This document shows positions 60,034 to 64,000 of a stretch of DNA of 64,000 nucleotides, in pieces. Positions within the stretch are counted from its first letter, which is position 1. Each line of letters begins with the position of its first letter. The stretch is from Capsaspora owczarzaki ATCC 30864. Taxonomy: Eukaryota; Opisthokonta; Filasterea. The notes under the pieces are model-generated. The model had not been told where the DNA came from. It made no database searches and saw nothing but the letters and a program-made list of their open reading frames with translations. The translations under genes and the position numbers were made by a program. The stretch spans positions 1,068,544 through 1,132,543 of the forward strand of contig NW_011887295.1 in the NCBI RefSeq assembly GCF_000151315.2, given 5' to 3'.

Positions 60034-60988
60034 ACAGCAAACGACCGACGTGTTGTTGCTCAGTGGCCCGACCAGTTTTTTCTTTCTGCAAAGTTTTGTA
60101 TCGTTTGTCGTTGGCCCGTGTTTGCCTCTTGGTCCCACCTGTGTGGCGCAAATTGCATGATACCCGTTCTGTTTTCGCAAGTTCAATCAAAGTATTGAGT
60201 TCCGTTGGGGGAGTTTTGGGGTTTGGTTTTTTTTTTTTTTTTTTTATCGCGTGCATCGCGTGATTCGAAATCGATGGCTCTCAAAGCCATATCTACACGT
60301 AGCTGCGCGTTTTCATCTGAGGGAAACTTGTGAGACTATGAGCTACGAGTACATTGTTGAGCTGTCCGAGATCTTCAGTTCCGCTCGGAGGTTCAGTCGT
60401 TAAATCATTTTCTGGTTGCGGTTTTAGGTTGGTTTGCACTTGGGCTTGCTGGTCTCGTTGGTGGCTTTGCCTCAGACCCGTGTGCTTGGTGGTGCTTGGT
60501 GTCGCTTGGACGCTGTACTCGACAGCCAAGGGGCGAGTCTGACAGTGTCCTTGTGAATCGAGTGAGAGGGAAAACGCCGCAGATCTGCTAGGATTTCTTA
60601 AGCTGTGTGGGCAAAGTCAACAGCTTCTCCATCTATCGTTGGTCGCTGCTGCATCGTCGTCCATGATCGTGCATGACTGGTGAACTTGGGGGGTTTGTGC
60701 GTAATGCAGCGCAAATAGCGCTCGAGAAGAGCGTGCAGAGCGTCCTGGATCTGGAGCGCGACGTGCAGCCCGTCCACGTGTGACGCTTTTGCCACCACCG
60801 GCCCCTCCTGCTCACTCCCTTCCTCCCTCCCTCCATCGCTCCCCTCTCGCTCCGTTTTGAAGGAATGATACATACGAGTGAGAATGGTTTGAGTACTGAC
60901 ATGAGACCACAGTGGCGATCAGCCGCAAGACTTGCCAAATTAGTCGTTCTCATGTTTGTTGTTTGTTTGCTTGGAACGATAGTCGACC
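60034..60988. other. Intergenic region before the ROCO gene
   Basis: These 955 nt hold a 22-nt T-run near 60223-60245, a duplicated-looking CGCGTG stretch near 60249, and a purine/pyrimidine-rich part near 60800-60845. On the minus strand, 60598-60873 is a 91-codon ATG frame ending D-G-E-A-V-D-F-A-H-T-A. It has some coding look, but I found no matching upstream exon or family, so I do not call it a gene. Confidence 0.4.
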
Positions 60989-63900
60989 ATGCTGGAGGAG
61001 GATGGTCAGATGACGCCACGACACCGCCAGTTGCATGACAAACTCAAGAACGACAGTGGAGAGGTCGAGTAAGACAACCCGAGTTTATTGGAACGAAAGT
61101 GTGACAACGTGTTTGTTCATGAAAAATGATGGTCAGACACAGAACCCAAAAAATCCCAATTCATGTGCTGAAATCAGGACTCAAAGAAAACACGATACTG
61201 AGGTTCCTCGAGTAAGGCAGCTGACTTTGATGCTGAGAGTGAGGCATTTTGAGCGCTTACTGATGGAGGGACAGTATCAGGGAGAACAACCTGAGTGACG
61301 CGGGCGCGCAAGAGATTGCTGAGGCACTTATTGTGAACAACACGCTCGTTGAGATTTAGTAAGTCACCTCACTTTGACTGATGCATAGAAGTGGGCGGTG
61401 GTTCAGCAGAGCCCATTTTCAGAGTACTCACAGGGGATGGACAGCCTGTACAAAAATGGCATTGGCGACGTCGGAGCGCAGGCGATGGCTGAGGCCCTCA
61501 AAGTGAACGAGACGCTGCAGAAGGTCCTGTAAGGCTTCTTACTTGGACTGATGCATGTGAATGTGTGATTTCAGCCAAGGGCATTCAGAGTGCTCACTGA
61601 AAGAAGTGACGGACAGTCTGAACGGCAATAGGATTGGAGATGCCGGAACGCAGGCAGTTGCTGAGGCACTCAAAGTGAACAAGACGCTGGTAGAGCTCTA
61701 GTAAGACATTGACTGATGCAGTGGCGTCGGTGATCCAACAGAGGGCGGTAAGAGTCCTCACAGATTGAGGGATGGCCAGCTTGAATGACAATCAGGTTTC
61801 CGACATTGGAACTCAAGCACTTACTGAGGCACTTCCGGAAAACAAAACTTTGAACAGGCTCAAGTATGTACTTGGCTTATCTTGAATGCCTTTTTATGTA
61901 GTAGAATGTGTTTACGACGAGTGTTGTCAGTTTGAGTGAAAACCAGATCTCGGACTATGAGGGAGCCGCTTTGCTTCGGAGAGCTCGTCCATCCTGCAAA
62001 ATGTGAGTGATTCATCTTTGGTCGATTTTTCTTGCACCACAGAGTGACTGAGTATCTGTTTTATTATTTCGTCACATCCAGAAATCTGCTAAACCAACGC
62101 AGACCCGACTTGGTTCGCAGCTTGGAAGTTCGAGTGGTGTTACTTGGTGATCCTGGTGCCGGGAAGTCATCGCTTGTTCACGGCATTGAGCAGCATGAGC
62201 GCAATCCAGTGACGAGGTGGTTCGCTCGCAACAAGTCGTTCAAACCCACCTCCACCGACGGAATTAACATTTCCTCCGTCACTCTTCAAGAAAGAGACAA
62301 AGAGCGCATGGTTCTGAATCTTTGGGACTTCTCTGGTCAAGAAGTGTACCTCGCTTCGCACCAGTTCTTCCTTGGCGAGCGCACCGTGTACTTGATTCTG
62401 TTCGACGTTTGCGAAACCATATCGCGCAATTCGCGCCTGGCTTTCTGGCTACGCAGCTTGCACGCTCGAGTTCCGCACGCCGATGTCATTCTTGTCGGCA
62501 CCCACATTGATGACAGTTTCTACATGCCGCTACGACAACAGGAGCAGCGAGAAAATCTTGAAGAACTTCTTCAGTTTTTCAAGGAAACCGACATCTCTTT
62601 CAACCTTCACGCGACTGTTTACATTAACGCGAGTGCAGCTGCAGGCGCCCCGACCATGCCGGAGCTCAAAGCGGCAGTGCTCCAGGTCGGTCGAACCATG
62701 CCATTCTACAACTCGGAGATCGACAGCCGCTACTTGCAGTTTCGAGATCAGCTGCGCGATCTAGCAAAACAGATGGAGGCTGACAAGAAGCCGCCGCTCT
62801 TGCGATGGAGTGAAGTCGTCGATCTTGGCGAGAAGAATTGTCGGCTTTCTCGTCTCGGAGTTGACTTGTGCGTGCAACTGTTGCGTGATCAAGGCTGGGT
62901 CGTTTTTCATCGCATGACTCACGCCGCTGATGCTACCTGGGCCAAAACTTTGGAGCGGACACGCGCCGAGAATGATGAACTCGTCATTATTGATCCAGAG
63001 TGGTTTACCACAACCGTGTTGACTGGTGTGATAACTCAGCGGCACAAGTGGGCGAAAAAGGGTATTTTGCCTCGTGCTGCTCTTCTTGCACATGTTTGGA
63101 CGAACTTGGATCCGGCTGTGTGTGATCAGCTCCTCGTTCTACTTCAACGATACGAACTCCTGTATCCGCTCGCTGACGCTGACGCAGGAACATCAGGTCC
63201 CCGCTACCTTGTACCATCGTTTCTGCCTGTTGGACAGCCTGACCGCAGGGCATGGTCCGCCAATCCTCGCAAAGACGAGCCACATGAGGCCACCCTCGTG
63301 ATGCGAACGGCCTTCCTGTACACTGGCTTTTTCTCGCGAGTCATTGCCCGGCTGAATCACCTTGAGCTCAACATGACTGCATGGCGCGATTGCGTGCTTG
63401 TGAGCAGAAACCATCATCGAGCGCTCGTTCAGATCCATCGTCGCACAGAAGAGGATGTGATTGATCTGGTTATTGTCGTGCGCGGTGCTTCTCCAGGCAA
63501 TTTGCTCGATGTGCTCTTTGGCGTTGTCGAAGATTTGACCACGTACTGGTACACGGGTATGACTTGGCAAACCTACCTGCGCTGCACGGAATGTGCTCGC
63601 GATGTCCAAGACGCCTGCCTGTTTGAACTTGAGCCTACAGTGCTTGCCGCCGTCCTTCCAAACAAGGAACTGAGTTGTGATCATTCGCAACGAACGCTGG
63701 ATCGTGGCCAGTGGCTCGCCTTCATTCAGCCACTTCTGCTGCGCACCTTGTCAAGCATCGCGGAGCCAACTGCGCTGCAGCGACAGGTACTCTCTGCATT
63801 TGGCGTCTCTCCATGTCCCGCAGTTGGGCCAATTCCGGTCGCGCCAATTGCACAGCCTGATTCATCGTCCTCCGCCATCCCAGTTCCAGCAATCGCTACC

Positions 63901-64000
63901 ACTATTCTTCGCGTTGGTATGGAAGCGCTTTCGCAAGCCACTAGCAACTTTGCGAACCGCATCGGGGGCGGCGGCTTTGGCAACGTTTACTCTGGTACTT
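60989..64000 (+). CDS. LRR-ROC-COR-kinase (ROCO family) protein, 5' part; runs off the window
   Basis: Exons 60989-61068, 61275-61358, 61445-61528, 61617-61700, 61780-61863, 61931-62002 and 62082 to beyond 64000. Four 84-nt exons each encode one 28-residue ribonuclease-inhibitor-type LRR (L-x-x-N-x-I-x-D-x-G-x-Q-A-x-A-E-A-L-x-V-N) in phase 2. A ROC GTPase follows: P-loop G-D-P-G-A-G-K-S-S, W-D-F-S-G-Q-E, V-G-T-H-I-D. About 350 residues fitting a COR dimerisation domain come next, then a Pro/Ser linker. The window ends in a kinase glycine loop, A-T-S-N-F-A-N-R-I-G-G-G-G-F-G-N-V-Y. ROCO proteins are GTP-regulated kinases, as in LRRK2. Here the A-T-x-N-F lead-in resembles Pelle/IRAK/plant receptor-like kinases. 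The true 5' end may lie further upstream. Confidence 0.87.

Noticed and set aside
60598-60873. 91-codon minus-strand ORF ending D-G-E-A-V-D-F-A-H-T-A
   Set aside because: It has some coding look but purine-rich low complexity at its start, no recognised family and no partner exon; left as intergenic.

Overview
The window is nuclear DNA from a compact, intron-rich eukaryote. About 18 protein genes sit in 64 kb. Introns are GT-AG, mostly 80-300 nt with a few near 1 kb, and coding DNA is GC-rich with long Gln/His/Ser/Ala runs. Receptor tyrosine kinase, CENP-F-like, PNUTS, Rab14, SLC44 and nucleostemin homologues together suggest a unicellular relative of animals. A filasterean such as Capsaspora owczarzaki fits best, but that is an inference from gene content and style, not a database match. 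I saw no transposon, viral element, rRNA, tRNA or CRISPR array. One 100-N assembly gap lies at 25698-25797.

Layout. 1-493: 3' end of an unrecognised gene (+). 995-3096: Rab14 (-). 3602-4953: CTDNEP1/Dullard-like phosphatase (+). 5088-6458: acidic F-box protein (-). 6896-7819: acireductone dioxygenase (-). 8565-12873: PNUTS-like PP1 regulator (+). 13099-19178: Sec16-like ER-exit-site protein with a repeated F-T-S-R motif (-). 19520-22951: choline-transporter-like SLC44 (-). 23521-27122: receptor tyrosine kinase with a parallel beta-helix ectodomain (-). 27123-29250: gene-poor gap. 29251-32159: protein with two tandem GH18-like barrels (+). 32523-34411: unknown single-pass membrane protein (-). 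35287-35670: possible small secreted protein (-). 36036-38300: GMC oxidoreductase (+). 38448-39570: nitrilase-family amidohydrolase (-). 39862-47509: giant CENP-F-like coiled-coil protein (-). 48229-51012: nucleostemin/GNL3 GTPase (+). 51226-53703: medium-chain acyl-CoA dehydrogenase (-). 53995-57871: F-box/JmjC/aminoglycoside-phosphotransferase-like fusion (-). 58481-60033: Gly-Tyr-Pro repeat protein with micro-exons (+). 60989-64000: LRR-ROC-COR-kinase (ROCO) gene cut off by the window end (+).

The genes are mostly housekeeping (secretion, membrane traffic, lipid and methionine metabolism, ribosome assembly, mitosis) plus two signalling receptors or kinases. There is no operon logic. Genes are arranged in divergent pairs sharing 0.3-0.9 kb upstream regions (Rab14/CTDNEP1, acireductone dioxygenase/PNUTS, CENP-F-like/GNL3, JmjC/GYP-repeat) and in convergent pairs separated by 130-230 nt.

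Exon models were built by hand from splice signals and reading phase. Every multi-exon model reported as complete closes in frame. The least usual parts are the beta-helix receptor kinase, the Sec16-like motif array, exon-by-exon duplication in the ROCO gene and in the GH18-like gene, the CENP-F-like protein, the F-box/JmjC/APH fusion with a GC-AG intron, and predicted 1-, 6-, 7- and 23-nt coding exons.
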